In this document: one piece after another, positions 22,401-35,432 of the stretch
Layout: every line of letters starts with the position of its first letter
Numbering within the stretch: position 1 is the first letter of the stretch
Made by a program: the position numbers and the translations under genes
The notes under the pieces: generated by a model
What the model was told of the DNA's origin: nothing
The model's database searches: none
What the model saw: only the letters and a program-made list of their open reading frames with translations
Assembly: GCA_021464245.1 (NCBI GenBank)
Contig: JADCRB010000030.1
Location: forward strand, 4,067,195 to 4,131,194
Origin: Carallia brachiata
Taxonomy: Eukaryota > Streptophyta > Magnoliopsida > Malpighiales > Rhizophoraceae
Direction: 5' to 3'
Length of the DNA stretch: 64,000 nucleotides

Positions 22401-25309
22401 TTGTGCATTAATAGATTTGTAAGAGGCATGGGGATAAATTGTGAACTGCATACAGGCTAGCTGGCTTTTACATGGCTAGGCAACTACTACAAAAGAGGAT
22501 TATAGCCTAAGAGATTAAGCTGCCACACAGAAAATTAAGGCAACCCCTCAAGGTTTACAGTAAACCTATATCTTTGTGATAACTTTGTATTGAAGCTGAC
22601 AAAGGTTTAAAAGGAAGTTATGGGATATAGCCCTGTGTGACAAGAAAACCAACAATTGAGGATGTAATTTTCCTCTTCTTATGCATGATGTCCACTTCCT
22701 TGGAAAAGGCCTAGTACAATACAATGTTATCTTCATTATCAATTGGCTTATGGGAATAGATGTGGAATGCAACAGCTTTCCCAAAGACAAATATGCCTAT
22801 GTAATTGATACCACAAGCTGCTTCAAGGAAAACAACTCTTGAAAGTTCAAAGTTTCCTGATTTTTTAGCTAAATTGATGGAAGAAAGCATCAGATTAGAC
22901 ACAGCTTTTGCTATATCATTTTTAAATTTGAATCAGAGTATCATGCAAATTACACTACTGACAAAAAAAAAATTATACAAATGTTAACGGGTTAAAATTA
23001 AGTCCATTAATTAACTATGCACATGCTTTAGCAATAATCAAGAATATGACAAATTGAGAGAGAGAGATTTTTCCAGAGATTAAACAGAGAATACCTTGAA
23101 TGATCCCACGGAATAGAGACCTTTTGAATGATACTTCCCACGATGACAGCTTCCCTCAGATTGCATGTCCCTGACTGCAAATCAAATATAGACAACAAAC
23201 AAAAAGGGGTGTCTAAACAAGTATATAGAGTTCACCAATAGATCAACTAAAAGAGGGGAAAAAAAAGGGATAAGAAGCTTTGGATCAAGCATCATCACTA
23301 TTTATTAATTTTTCAGTTATTGGAAAAAAAAGTTGTACATAAATATACCCAGAAAGAATTTAGATCAAACCACTCCAGTGTTTACTGAATCACTTGATCA
23401 CTAGGAAATGCTTCAATTAATTAGCCAAAAGGGAAAAAAAGATGAAGATGAGAAAATGTAGACAATATCTGACACTGATAGGTGCATACATAATATTCAC
23501 CCTGACCCATGCTACAGTGAGATAATAGTAGACTACAACTGAACAATTATACTGCTTCTCCTTCACCATCTTGCAATCAACTCATTGATTCCATTAGAAA
23601 ATAAAATTTTGAGGTGCACTACAGAAACACATTCCGCTTGAAGTAAAACTAGTCACAAAGCCAAAAACGAAGTTTCAACAAAATAGCCTGATATCAAGCT
23701 GCAAACTTTAAGAAATATACAGCAGTTTTTTGCTGTTATATACCTGGCACAAAGGAAACAAGATTCCCTTGTAAAATGCAGCAGGTTTGTAAACAGACTT
23801 CTTAAGGGCTTGATATAGAGCAAAATGCAGCCTTTTGTTCTTCCTGATATCATCTCTGACCCGAGGAAGCAAAACAAATCTGTAGAAACGCTCTGCCTTT
23901 TTTGCACCCAAGTTGGAGGCAAAGATTCTCGTTGCTTGAAACATTGCATTTGGGGACCAATTCTCAGGTTCAGTTAGGTACAAGATATTCTCCCAGTTTA
24001 CCATTGACGGGATATGTTTAAATGCCATTGGTAATTTCCCCATTGTGTATTTACTCAGGAAATCGCCAACTCTGCATATTCATCAAAAAACAATTATGAA
24101 TAGACTTATTGTATTCAGATTCTATGCTTTTAACCAACAGCCTTTTAATGACGAATCTGATATGGTTAACATTTTTCAAAAGAAAACGCAAATGCTTTTT
24201 TGTAAAAGAAAAGGGATTTTCCAAAATAAACTGGATAAAATTTCATGGCATTAATATTTATAATAGTTAAATAGTCAGAACGCTGCAAAACACCATAAAT
24301 AGAATAGTCGATTTACCCTTTATAGATATCTATGAAAGATTTATCCAATTTCGGCAAAGCTCCCATATCTGCATTCAAGCAATATGGTTTAGCATAGAAT
24401 GCTGCAGCAGAAATTTCAATGTGATTGAATAAAGGCAGCATTTAAATGTCCACTGTAGAATATACTATCACACATCTATAAGAATTTAGTCAAGAAACAA
24501 AGCCAAAAAGGTACACAGCATCATGTGTTAAAAAAAACCTGAAGAAGCATTGGCATCTTTCTGTTTGATTTTATCAATGATCACATCCGCAAGAGTGCGT
24601 TGAGGAGCCATGTTCTTCGATAGGAATGCCTCCAGTATTTTTTCATCGTTTTCATTTATCTCCTACAAAAAGCAACATTAAAAAAAAAAAAAAAAGTCAA
24701 TAACATAAACCTCAGTTCAACAACTGAAATATAGCCATTGCTTAATCAAAAATAGCAGCGTCAAAGCGGAAAATCGAACAGAGATTGAACTAAGCCATGA
24801 ATTGGAATCAGTTGAGAAACGAAATAATAAATAAATACATTGAACAATTTTACAAAAGAAAAGAAAAATCAACTGACTTCATAATCCTCTCCAACCACAC
24901 TTTGAGTCTCGGTGAATCCTTCAAAATTGTCGATGTCCTCGATCTCTTCCTCATAATCGGCCGCCGCTTCATCTTCGGCCACAGCAAACGCATTGCCCTG
25001 TTCGGCCTCCTCCTGAATTTCCCTCCGCTGAAGCAACGCCTCTCTCAAGATTTTCGAGCTTATTCCCGACGATATCATCTATCGAAGAAGGAGCAAAAAA
25101 TATATATAATTATCAAACGAAGATCATAGCATGAAATCTAATTGCTGAATTTACGACGGAGCCAGGCGCACCTTTTCCTGTTCTTGGTGGCGTTTCGGTG
25201 CTTTGGATCGTGCCCTTGCGGAGGCAACGGAGGCAGCGCCGCCGTCGTCTTCGCCATCGTTGGGGCGGAACGGCTGAGGGTTTTGGTGTCTCTGTCTTTT
25301 CTGCCCCAT
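19433..25309 (-). CDS. BYSL: Bystin / ENP1, 40S ribosome biogenesis factor
   Basis: Nucleolar and cytoplasmic factor that binds pre-40S particles and is needed for 18S rRNA maturation. Eleven exons on the minus strand: 25172-25309, 24878-25078, 24539-24662, 24317-24368, 23744-24071, 23095-23174, 22195-22242, 20962-21108, 20122-20194, 19935-20007, 19433-19512. They give about 447 residues, the family's usual length. Order of motifs: [14 protein letters not shown] (basic N-terminus), acidic [15 protein letters not shown] near 95, [153 protein letters not shown], and the C-terminal [17 protein letters not shown]. All junctions keep phase. The last intron (19513-19934) is not GT-AG but fits a U12 AT-AC intron. 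Gene symbol is that of the animal orthologue; the yeast name is ENP1. Confidence 0.95.
19513..19934 (-). other. U12-type AT-AC intron in the bystin gene
   Basis: On the minus strand the intron begins ATATCCTTT, the U12 5' splice-site consensus. It contains TTCCTTGAC, a match to the U12 branch-site consensus, about a dozen bases before the 3' end, and it ends TTATTAC. Splicing AT to AC joins DPMFL to [17 protein letters not shown] in frame. No AG acceptor in a usable position gives an open frame: the nearest upstream AG leads straight into TAA. Consensus matches are seen directly; use of the minor spliceosome is inferred. Confidence 0.85.
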
Positions 25310-28300
25310 TGATCGCCGGCTGGACGAGTAGAAGTGGAACAAAACCCTAGGCCAACAACCCATTTTATACCTTCTCATTGCGGGGCGGTCTTCCCGGCCC
25401 GGCCTGATACATATTTATAAAAAACCAAAAAAAAAAGTGTGGGGTTTTGGGCTTATAGGTAGCTTAAGGTGAGCTTGGGCTTTCGGTAAAAAAAAAATAA
25501 TAAACAGAGGGAGATTTGGCCCAATCTAGTCTAGCTCTGAACCCAGTGAGCTGGCCCATGAATAGTTCTTGTTTTCGACTGACAACACGCTTACGCGTTA
25601 CTATAGCTCAATAAAAAATTATCTACACTGATAATAAAATAAAAATTACTTAAAATTGTCTGTAAAATTAAATATTTTAATTTTTAATCTTAATCAAAGC
25701 CAATTAATTTATTTTTTTTTTAAAAAAGCTTACTTGTCCGGGACTCAATGGTACAAACTTTCGTACTAAAACTATTAGAATATTTGGTTCCACATTACTC
25801 CTATTTTTTGCAATCAATTATAGTTGATAGTCTTCCCATACTTTCCTTTTAGAAAGTAATTTGCTGCTAGCATTTGTGTTCCCAGCTCTTATTGGGGAAT
25901 TTTTAGATCTAAATCATAATGGTGTAATTCTTCGTAAAATATTGAGCTTAACTACGCAGACACGCACGAGTGAACACGTAGTGAATCTAATAGTATCTAA
26001 CGGTTTATCTATTTTTTATTTTTTTAAAATTAATACACTTTTCAAAATCTAATGATTTAAATTACTGCGTACTAACTACACTCTTACCATACGCGTCCAT
26101 TTATTTTTTCCCTAAAATATTTAATTTCGTTTCCATGATTCATGTTTTTTTTTTTTTTGGAAAAAGCTAAATACAATACATGTATGATAACAATATACGC
26201 TAAATTATGATATTAAATAATCAAAGGTAAATTATTTATTTTTTTAGTCTAGATAAAAGTTGAATTATTTATTTATTTATTTATTATTATAAAGGTCAAT
26301 ATTATTTATTGCGACTATTACTCTTATTCTGTGTTTCTATCAACAATTTTTTTGGCTAATTTATTTTGATTGAAACTCAAAGCCTATATCTTCAACTTCA
26401 GATAGCATAATACAAGTCCAATTACAAATCATTGGTTCTACCCACATTTTCTCATTCTGTATGGAAGTATCCCTGCCAGAGACTTGGATTCCCCAACAAC
26501 CCAAAGTCGACCATTTCCATGGATTTACTTTGTGAATGGGGAACAACCGAACAAGACTTGGAAACTTTGCGTTAAACGAGTCAACTATAACTATTAAGCT
26601 CAATTCTTTCCTCTGATTCCAATTCTGTTTTTTCCCAGGCCAGAGAATGTACTGCCATTTCTGGCCAATATTATCGGTATTTTCAAGTTTGACTTAACAA
26701 TGGTCGAATTTCTGCTCAAAAACAATGGTCGAATAATTAATATCGAATATAGGACAAATTTCATTATTTAAATTATTATGACACCGTCTTTTAGTAAAAA
26801 TTTTTAAATCTTTTTAATAAATGCTTCATATATATGAGAATACTTATTCGGTATAATTGAATTCGATTGCATGACAGTAGACATGGTGAAACCCCCCCCC
26901 CCCCCCAAAAAAAGAAAATTTAAAAGTCTTATGATTTTAGTTACATATTTAGTAATTTGATTCTGTATTTGTGTAATTGTTCCTTTCAAATTATACCGAT
27001 TCTTACAATGTTTGGAAAAAAAAAACAAGACAATTATTGTAATATTTTGATACTAACTCTTTTAGAAAAGACGTCTTAACTAGTAATAATCTAAAAATTA
27101 TCGTATTTTCTTTTAGATGCAGATCATGATAAAGATGAGAGATATTGCAAGAAATATGTTAAGAGACCATTTACAAACTGATAATATCGATATTAATTAT
27201 TTAGATATTCTCCTATTTATTTTTATAATCTTGCTTTTTTTTTATCATCATTATTTTTGTTGACTAATCTTCATTAGTATTAATTTTAAATTTTAGCGCA
27301 TGAGTGCTGATTTTTATTTCCTTGTTTGTTTGTTTTTTTCTTAGTTAAATCCCACAATCTAATTGAACCCAAAAAAAAAACAAAAAGAGAAGATATGAGG
27401 ATAATAGAGGACATGATAATCTTTGTAATGTAATCAAAAAGAAAAGGTGCTGTCAAAAAAAAGGCCTGAAAAATATGTGGCCACAAAAAGACTTGGTTTA
27501 CTTATAAGTTTTAAACGTGCTTTGTTTGCTCCAAAAAAAAAAAAAAAAAAAGTGGCCTTCATACAAGAGCCAATGCAGCTCTAGAGATGGGGGCTAATTC
27601 TTATGTTATTGTTCCTATTAAAATTTATATTTTGGCCTTCTTTTTTTTTTTTTTTTGCCTCTACACAATAATTGTTTTGTCTCTTTGTCTTTAGACAAAA
27701 CAAAATTAATGGACATTATTAACCAACTAATTTTTCTTCATATGAGTTTTGCCCTCATTAACAAAAGATTGTGGATCCTCTACTGTCTAACAAAAGGTTC
27801 AGGATCCCACTTTGTCTTTGTAGAAGCTCATATTTCACCAACCACATTTTCATTTTCATATCTTTATCTACCACAGCCTAATCTAATGGCAAAATGTTTG
27901 ACAATAAGTTGGCACCTACCATAGTGGTTGGACTCCTTTTTTTCTTATACGGTAGAACAGAATATAGAGGGATTAAGGATAATGCAAGGCCAACAATGAC
28001 ATATCTCCTTCTCGGTTTCCTTGACGATTACATGTAATTGGCCATAATTGGTTAATTACATTCTTTATTGAGGCACAGTGTGGGTTTGATGCAAAAGTAG
28101 TAAAAACTAAACCGATAATGATTCAGTAGTTACTAGGGATAATAACTGACGTATAAGTATCTACAAAGATGAGAATTTTGGTGTAACAATGGAAAACAAC
28201 TTCAGAATATTTTTAGATTTGATGAAGATATATACAAAAATTGACCTGGAAAATATATGGCTCCACCAAATTCGGTCGTTACCTACCACAGTCCTACCAT

Positions 28301-28838
28301 TCAAAGCCCGATTAGAAGAGAGGTAATTACAAGAAGTGAATGAAGTTTTAGACAAAAAAAAAAAAAAGGGAAACGTTTTCTTTCGAAAGTTCATGTATTT
28401 TTTACGCCAGTCTTTTGGAAAGCAAGAAATCCCGTCTCTTTGAAGGAAAGAAATGGGAGAGTATGAAATAAGAAAATAAAAGTAACGTCTCATAATTTTG
28501 GTAAATAAAATTGTGTTAGTTTTACCGTATTGTGAATTTGCTTTTATATCATATTTATAAAAGAGTAAATTTTACTGTATTTAATAAGAGTTACCAACTT
28601 TTTTTATAAGTATATAGATGTACAATCAATTTCACTAAATATATTTGAGATAACGTGGTGTCAAGAAAATTTTTAAGTAACGTGCAGCTCGTTCTAATAC
28701 TATATGAGTCCGATTAAAGTTTTAACCGCAACTAAATTTGAGCTCTCCACGATTACAGTTCAAAATATAACCGTGAATCGCAGATTGATTCATGAGACCT
28801 TTTTCTTTTCCTAATAATTGTGGAATGAGATTTATTAA
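25310..28838. other. Intergenic DNA between bystin and GS1
   Basis: Starts with the bystin promoter. Otherwise AT-rich with many A/T runs and a 15-C run at 26892-26906. No coding exon recognised. A weak imperfect inverted repeat lies near 25960-26098. Confidence 0.45.
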
Positions 28839-29024
28839 ATGGTCAAACAATTTTTTCTTATTATATTTATATGTATTTTTTTTGTGCAATCATATAAGAA
28901 AAATATGTAACGAAAAAATAATAATATTTTTTAAATTATTTTTTATCAATTTAGTTATACAAAACACGTACTTAATTAAAAAAAAATTTTATATAAAAAT
29001 AATAAAAAAAAATAATTTTACCAT
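28839..29024. mobile_element. MITE-like inverted-repeat element, copy 1
   Basis: About 186 bp, beginning ATGGTCAAACAATTTTTT and ending with the imperfect inverse of that sequence (…AATAATTTTACCAT). The middle, with ATATGTAACGAAAAAATAAT and similar, matches copy 2 at 29993-30202 over nearly its whole length. It lies about 230 bp upstream of the GS1 start codon. Confidence 0.7.
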
Positions 29025-29256
29025 AAACTTTTTCTCGTATGCAATAGCAACTTTCAAAAAGTTACAAGTGTCCAACTGACCCTCTCTATATTCACGTCTG
29101 TCCCAGCACAAAGGTCTCTCTCATATAAAAAGGATCTGTCGCTTGCCGTTGGTTTTGGGGTACCAATCAGAGAGCAAAGTAGGACATAAAGCAACAAAGG
29201 CTTAGCTGTTTGGCTTCTCTTTGATCCTGTTTCTTTGGTTTTTGTTAGGCGTGCAA

Positions 29257-32200
29257 ATGTCTTCTCTTTCAGATCTCATCAACTTGAACCTTTCTGATAC
29301 TACTGAGAAGATCATTGCTGAGTATATATGGTCAGTTTCTCTCTCTCTCTCTCTCGTTTCTTTATCTGTTGGCACAGTTTTTGATCATTTTAAGCATTTT
29401 CCTCTCTTCTATCTTGCTTTTTTTTTGTCCTGATTGTGCATGTATGTCTGTTGGTTTTCAGAATATCGATCAATGGGTACTAATATTTCTTTGGTTTTTC
29501 TTTGATCTAATTGGTTTTTATATGTTCTGTAATTGTTTTGTTTAGTGGGTATTTTTTGTTGGTTATTCTGGTTGTCTGTTTTTTCTCATTAAAGTTTTGA
29601 TCTTTATGTGGTAACTGTGTTGCAGGATCGGTGGATCTGGGATGGACCTTCGCAGCAAAGCCAGGGTAATCGGATTTCACAGTTTTTTCTGCGTAGTTTT
29701 CGTTAATTTCCAGGGTCACTTCCATTTTGATTCGATTGTTTAGATAACTTGAATGGCAAGGTTTGATCAATTTTCTTGATTTTACACCCTTAGACACTCA
29801 GTGGTCCGGTGAGTGATCCCAGGAAGCTTCCTAAGTGGAACTATGACGGTTCGAGCACTGATCAGGCTCCTGGGGATGATAGTGAAGTCATTTTATAGTA
29901 TATTCTGACTCTCTCTCTCTCTCTCTCTCTCTCAACAATTGAGTGTTTGTACATGTGTACATGTGTGTGTGTGAGCATTTGTTTTAGGGATCATGGTCAA
30001 ACAATTTTTCTCTATTACGTCTACATGAATTTTTTTTGTGTAACCATAAGCATTTTTTGTGCAACCACATAGGAAAAATGTGCAACGAAAAAATAATAAT
30101 ATTTTTTGAATTACTTTTTATCGATTTAGTTGCACAAAATACGTTTCTAATTGCACAAAAAAAATTTCGTATAGAGACAATAAGAAAAAATTATTTGCCC
30201 ATAAACTTTTTCCCTTTATTTTAATAGTATTTGTTTTTTTAATGGTGGGTCTAATTTTGGTTTAATTTGTTAAAAATAGCCCCCAAGCAGTGTTCAAGGA
30301 TCCATTTAGGAGGGGCAACAACATCCTGGTAGGTCCCTTTGACTTATTGAATATAGCTTATTTGGTTTCGTATTCAGTAACCAATAAAGCTTCAAATCAT
30401 TAACAAATAAATTTGACAAATGTAGACATTTTTTTATTGTTAGATAGACACTTTAGTAAATATTTTGAGCTAAAAGTATCAGCAAATTGCTTCTAGGACA
30501 ATTGGTTGTACATTGATATAATGTTGCACCCTCGAGTATTGGTGTTGGATGCCTATTGCTGTGTCACCTTGTCATTCTTATTGGTTGCACATTTATATAA
30601 TGTTGCACCGCAGAGTATTGGTGTTGGATGCATGTTTCTATATCAACCTTGTCATTTCTATGTAAAAAAAAAAAAAAAACTTTTGTCCATATAATATTTA
30701 CCCTAATAATTTTTTTTTTAAAATTAACCATGGATTTAACAGTTGATTTTATATTCCTAGGTGATGTGTGATGCTTACACACCAGCGGGAGAACCAATTC
30801 CAACAAACAAGAGACATAGTGCTGCAAAAATTTTCAGCCACCCTGATGTTGTTGCTGAGGAGCCTTGGTATCTATAGTTCCTTTTTTTTTTCTCCTAACC
30901 ATGCTTTCTTGCGAGGTTATGTCTTTGCTTTTCTTTTTTCTGTGGAAAATGCTGTGCGTTGTTTGATTGTTGTTGTGTGTAATTGAATATAAACACACAG
31001 GTATGGTATAGAGCAGGAGTACACCTTGTTGCAAAAGGAAGTGAAATGGCCTATTGGGTGGCCTGTTGGTGGTTATCCTGGACCTCAGGTATTAAAATTC
31101 ACCCTTTGGTAGACAGCTGTGCCTTTAGTTCAAACTAATTTTGTTAAATTATGGTTTATTAAATTTTGTGCGTTGGAAGAGGGTTGTCTGTCACTCACTA
31201 GTCACCCTTTTATTTTATTAGGCCACTTCTAAATCATTATAGGATTATCCATACCATTGTTAGTGCTTGCCCGCTCACACTTAGCCTACTGTATTGCATA
31301 AAACTTTGTTGCTTAATGGTTGTGATTATTTCCATATCTGCTGCTGTCGTCAATGCTTATTTATCAAATTTTTGTTTTCTTCATGTGCAATGTGCATTGA
31401 TATATGACTATTTCGGATTATTTGTGTAGCGGGTGCTTGGTAATTATTTTGTCCCTGCCTTTGTTGAACATAGAGTTTTTTGCTCCACGATGCATAATGC
31501 AGGGCCCTTACTACTGTGGTGTTGGTGCTGATAAGGCATTTGGCCGTGACATCGTGAACTCTCATTATAAAGCATGTCTTTATGCTGGGGTCAACATCTC
31601 TGGCATCAACGGAGAAGTGATGCCCGGCCAGGTACACATCTATAACGTTTTCTGGATCTTCCTGAGCCTAGTTAGGTCCTATCATTTTTTTAGTTGGCAC
31701 ATTTTCCTTTTGAGATTTGACATGCTTTACTGTGTGTTCAGTGGGAATTCCAAGTTGGTCCTGCTGTTGGTATCTCAGCTGGAGATGAATTGTGGATTGC
31801 TCGTTACATTCTGGAGGTAATCTGTTTGACGTCGTAATCTATGTTTGTTTTATGAGCTTATTGCAGTTATTAACTCTTTACTTTATGAGAATCTTATTTT
31901 GCTTGTCCCATGTATTGTGCTCGCTAGAGGATTACAGAAATTGCTGGAGTGGTCCTCTCCTTCGACCCTAAACCTATCCAGGTTAGATGTTGTCTCTGAG
32001 GTTCAGTTTCCAAGTCCTTTGTAACAAGCTCACATTGTGCATCACACCCATAAGTTTTTGCGGAATTTGACGTTAGATTGACTAATGATTCCCTTGTCTT
32101 ACCAGGGTGATTGGAATGGGGCTGGTGCTCATACTAACTACAGGTAAAAATACAACTTATGGACGCCAATATCTGCTTTTTCTTAGGGATTGTCTAATTT

Positions 32201-32807
32201 TTGAGTGTACAAATTCCCAACAAATAGACATTCTCTGGGTACCCATCTCTAAAAAGAATCTAAAGAAGCTTTTTTCTGCAAATTCAGCACCAAGTCTATG
32301 AGAAGCGATGGGGGATACGAAGTCATCAAAAGTGCCATTGAAAAGCTGAAATTGAGGCACAAGGAACACATTGCTGCCTACGGGGAGGGCAATGAGCGCC
32401 GTTTGACTGGACGTCATGAAACAGCCGACATCAACACCTTTTCATGGGTAAGACTCTTTGGTTAACGCATTCTTAAGTCATTTGTTTCAAGAAACGTTTA
32501 CCGGGTCAGGTTGATATCTCCACCATTGTTGGCGAAATAGCTTGAGAGTATAAATTCAATAGAAAGTACACACGTTGTCAATGATTCTTGTGCAACTCAG
32601 ATTTTTAGCTCTGCGAAATTGTTGATGATTTTGACGATCCTGCTGTTGGACCAGGGCGTGGCGAATCGTGGCGCCTCGGTGAGAGTTGGAAGGGAGACAG
32701 AGCACAATGGTAAAGGTTATTTCGAGGACAGAAGGCCTGCCTCCAATATGGATCCTTACGTGGTCACCTCAAAGATTGCAGAGACAACCATCCTCTGGAA
32801 ACCATAA
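29257..32807 (+). CDS. GLN1: Cytosolic glutamine synthetase (GS1)
   Basis: Makes glutamine from glutamate, ammonium and ATP in the cytosol; central to nitrogen assimilation and remobilisation. Twelve exons: 29257-29330, 29626-29665, 29794-29897, 30280-30328, 30761-30867, 31001-31088, 31503-31631, 31742-31816, 31928-31981, 32106-32143, 32288-32447, 32655-32807. All are GT-AG and in phase, giving 356 residues, the exact length of plant GS1. There is no plastid transit peptide: the protein starts [19 protein letters not shown]. The substrate loop [18 protein letters not shown], the metal and glutamate site region [15 protein letters not shown], the ATP-binding region [18 protein letters not shown], and [13 protein letters not shown] with the C-terminal [12 protein letters not shown] are all present. 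Intron 3 carries a CT microsatellite and a MITE-like element; intron 4 carries a tandem duplication. No lesion seen. Confidence 0.97.
29908..29933. repeat. (CT)n microsatellite in GS1 intron 3
   Basis: About 12-13 CT units starting ten bases after the donor of intron 3. A shorter TC run is in intron 1 near 29338-29355. Confidence 0.9.
29993..30202. mobile_element. MITE-like inverted-repeat element, copy 2 (GS1 intron 3)
   Basis: About 210 bp. The left end ATGGTCAAACAATTTTTCTC pairs with the right end, whose reverse complement reads ATGGGCAAATAATTTTTTCT. Sequence is shared with 28839-29024 through the middle, including a GCAACGAAAAAATAAT core. It inserted in intron 3 and leaves the exon junctions untouched. 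Confidence 0.75.
30502..30660. repeat. Two-copy tandem duplication, about 79 bp, GS1 intron 4
   Basis: Copies begin TTGGTTGTACATTGATATAA (30502) and TTGGTTGCACATTTATATAA (about 30581) and share GTATTGGTGTTGGATGC and CTTGTCATT at matching offsets. Confidence 0.85.
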
Positions 32808-34849
32808 GGGACTAAAACATTCTTTGCCCGCTTGATTGTGATCTTTGTGTCTTTGCTAGTTTGGTGTTAGAGAAACCATGATAAGTTCTGGCTCTGCCCT
32901 TTCCACTTCAATTTTTCGTTTCCTGTTTTAATAATTGTATTGGGTGATATCTTACCCCCTTCATCTGGTATTTGGACCGGGCATTTTCTTTTCGGTTTGC
33001 TTGTAATAGGATGCTAATTTACCATTAATAAACATTGGCATCATGTGGGATTTTTTTTTTTTGAGCTTTCCTAAATTTAAACTAATTAGTTGGGAGAAGG
33101 GAGACAATTGGAGAAGTTGAGGGTTTGAACCATCGATCTCACACTTACTGACATATTGTTAATACCATCAAATGTTTTTGCTGTCAATATGGATTATCAC
33201 ATGTTTTCCTACCTTAAGGTTAGCGGCAATTGAATCCCATGTGAAGTCCCTGGTCAGGCCGGGAAAGTGAAAAGATTCACGTGTTATGTCGTTGGTTCGG
33301 CGAACTATATTGATCTGGGGACACCCTAACGTTTAAAGCGGCCAGATATTTATAGTCATTGAGTTCATAAAGTTTCTCAAACACCCGTTCGATTACATCA
33401 CAAGCAATAAGAAACCCAAAAGAAGAAAGCTACACTTGAAGCACTTATACTCCCAGGCCACTCTCGACCCGTTACCCAGAACGATTCAAATCCAATATCC
33501 AAAGTAAGATGCAACAAATAGTGTGCCCTATGTTGGGCTTCAAAAAGAACAAAATGAATCAACAAATACTGTGGTAAAAAAAAAAATCAACATATACTCC
33601 CCAATTTAGTGGCTTAAATGGTGATTTGGTGTGTTTCTAGTCCAAATTTGAATATCCGTTGTCACTCCCCGTTACCAAAGAACTAAGTTGTCCTTGTCTC
33701 AAAAATAGATTTGAAGGATATAGTTGAAGTGCAAATTTCAAATTCACGATTCGGTTATCGTAAGTGTGAGAGAATCTTACTTGATTTTATTAATGCTTAG
33801 ATTATGGATCATTCCTATAAAAAAGGTTAAATGACAACATTATTAAATGACCTCCTGTCTTAGTCCACAAGTACGGTCATCAATATACCTACATCCAAAA
33901 AAATGAATCAGCATATTCTGTGACTTTGTTCCCTCAACAAGACATGATACCCAGGCCAAGGGCCCCATTCGCTTTACCAATCTCAACCGAGTAGAGGTCC
34001 CTTGTTTTAATATGTGGAAGAGATTGAACCATATAGAGTAAAGCCAAACTAACTTCAGCAGTATGCAAAAGACTTGGTGGTCGACTCAAAACAATCCAAA
34101 CCAAGGTCACTTTTGGTTTGACACCTTCCACTAATGTTGCGTCAAAGCTTAGTGCAAATGACCCGGCAATCATTTTCGATAATTATCACTCAGCAAACCT
34201 TCGAAATCATAGCGAAAGAAGGGAAGAAGAATGAAGTTCAACTCCAATCAGAGAAGAATGAGATTCAATGCCAACCTCTCAATTGCCACAGCATAAGCTG
34301 CAACAAAAAGCACAAAGATAAAGCTTGTTATTTTTGTGAATGAAAATTTTCATTATCGAATAAATTTCATTATATAAAAAACTATTAAGTCACCAGGACC
34401 CTTTAAACTGTACCATACAATAAGATCAGATTATAAGCAGGAAAGGAAATTGTCCTATGGACTACAAAAGTCTAGATTTTTTTAACAATTTATTGGCTTT
34501 AGACTTCAAATTCATTCAACTTAAGAATACTATTAGGCTGAAAGAAGATCTATGATGTAGTTCAACCTAAAAAGTTAAATTGTTAGGTGAAGTTTAAAGT
34601 ATGAATCATATATTATATTCTAACACATCCTTTCATGGGAAAGATTAGCTTACTTGGGTTGGATGCGTGTACAAAGTAAGTTTACTTAGGCCTTAAGAAT
34701 AAAAAAAACCACAAATTCATAATTAATTCACACTTAATATGATGGTAGCAGAATTTGAACTCATAATTGTAAAGCGTAAATTTCGAGTCTAAAACAATTA
34801 AACTCGAAAATACAAAAATAAATTACAAATAAAAATTGTAAAGTAAAAG
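32808..34849. other. GS1 3' UTR and intergenic DNA
   Basis: 3' UTR of GS1 to about 33040 (an AATAAA-like ATTAATAAA lies near 33023). Beyond this only short open frames with no recognisable protein family; the plus and minus frames near 33934-34343 have no support. Confidence 0.4.
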
Positions 34850-35361
34850 AAAATTTACGTGGGGTCGATCTCCGTAGATCCTCCGATTAGTGTTCCTTTT
34901 TTGACTCCGTCAAGGGCTGCACGAGCTTGATCTTGACAGAAATAATTTCCACCGCTTTTTCTTGAACTGGATAGACTGAAACTGTGTCTGATTTGGATGT
35001 TTTGACTACGTTTAGGAACCGTAGAGACTTGATCTGAGCCGATCTGACTGAATTTCACCGAGGGTCGAATGGACTTGTTCTCGGATGAGTTGCCTGAATT
35101 TTACTGAGGGTCGTATGAGACTTAATCCCAGCCGGATTTATAATATTTTGATTTTTTTTTTTACTATCTCTCTTTTTTTTTTTTTTTCGCTTGCTTTTTT
35201 TTTTTTTTTTTCGCTTCGCTGCCTCTTCTGCACTTTTTTTTTTTTTTCTGCGCGCTTCAATCTGCTGGCTTTTTTTTTCTTCTTTTCTTCTGCTGCCCAA
35301 TCCAATTTGGGGGGAGGCCATTTATAGGCCTCCCCCACCTGCCTGCCTGCCACCAACCAAA

Positions 35362-35432
35362 TGGTTGGTGGCATTAATTAGGTTGGCGGCTGCCAACCAT
35401 ATAATATATATATATATTTTTTAATTAGTTTA
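35362..35432. repeat. Direct repeat, left copy
   Basis: Shares TGGTTGGTGGCATTAATTAG, then a GGTTGGCGGCTGCCAACC hairpin and an ATATAT tail, with 36753-36850. Confidence 0.85.

Noticed and set aside
25950..26098. Possible inverted repeat around ACGYAGT
   Set aside because: Arms agree at only about 60% by eye in AT-rich DNA; not distinguishable from chance.
28792..29079. Open frame similar in protein sequence to one at 30036-30224
   Set aside because: The similarity is DNA-level: both frames lie in the two MITE-like copies. Not a gene.
33934..34343. Frames on both strands downstream of GS1
   Set aside because: No recognisable domain; neither has splice or composition support.
35085..35374. 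Lys-rich and Phe-rich open frames on both strands
   Set aside because: They are produced by poly-T/poly-A tracts; no domain and no splice context.
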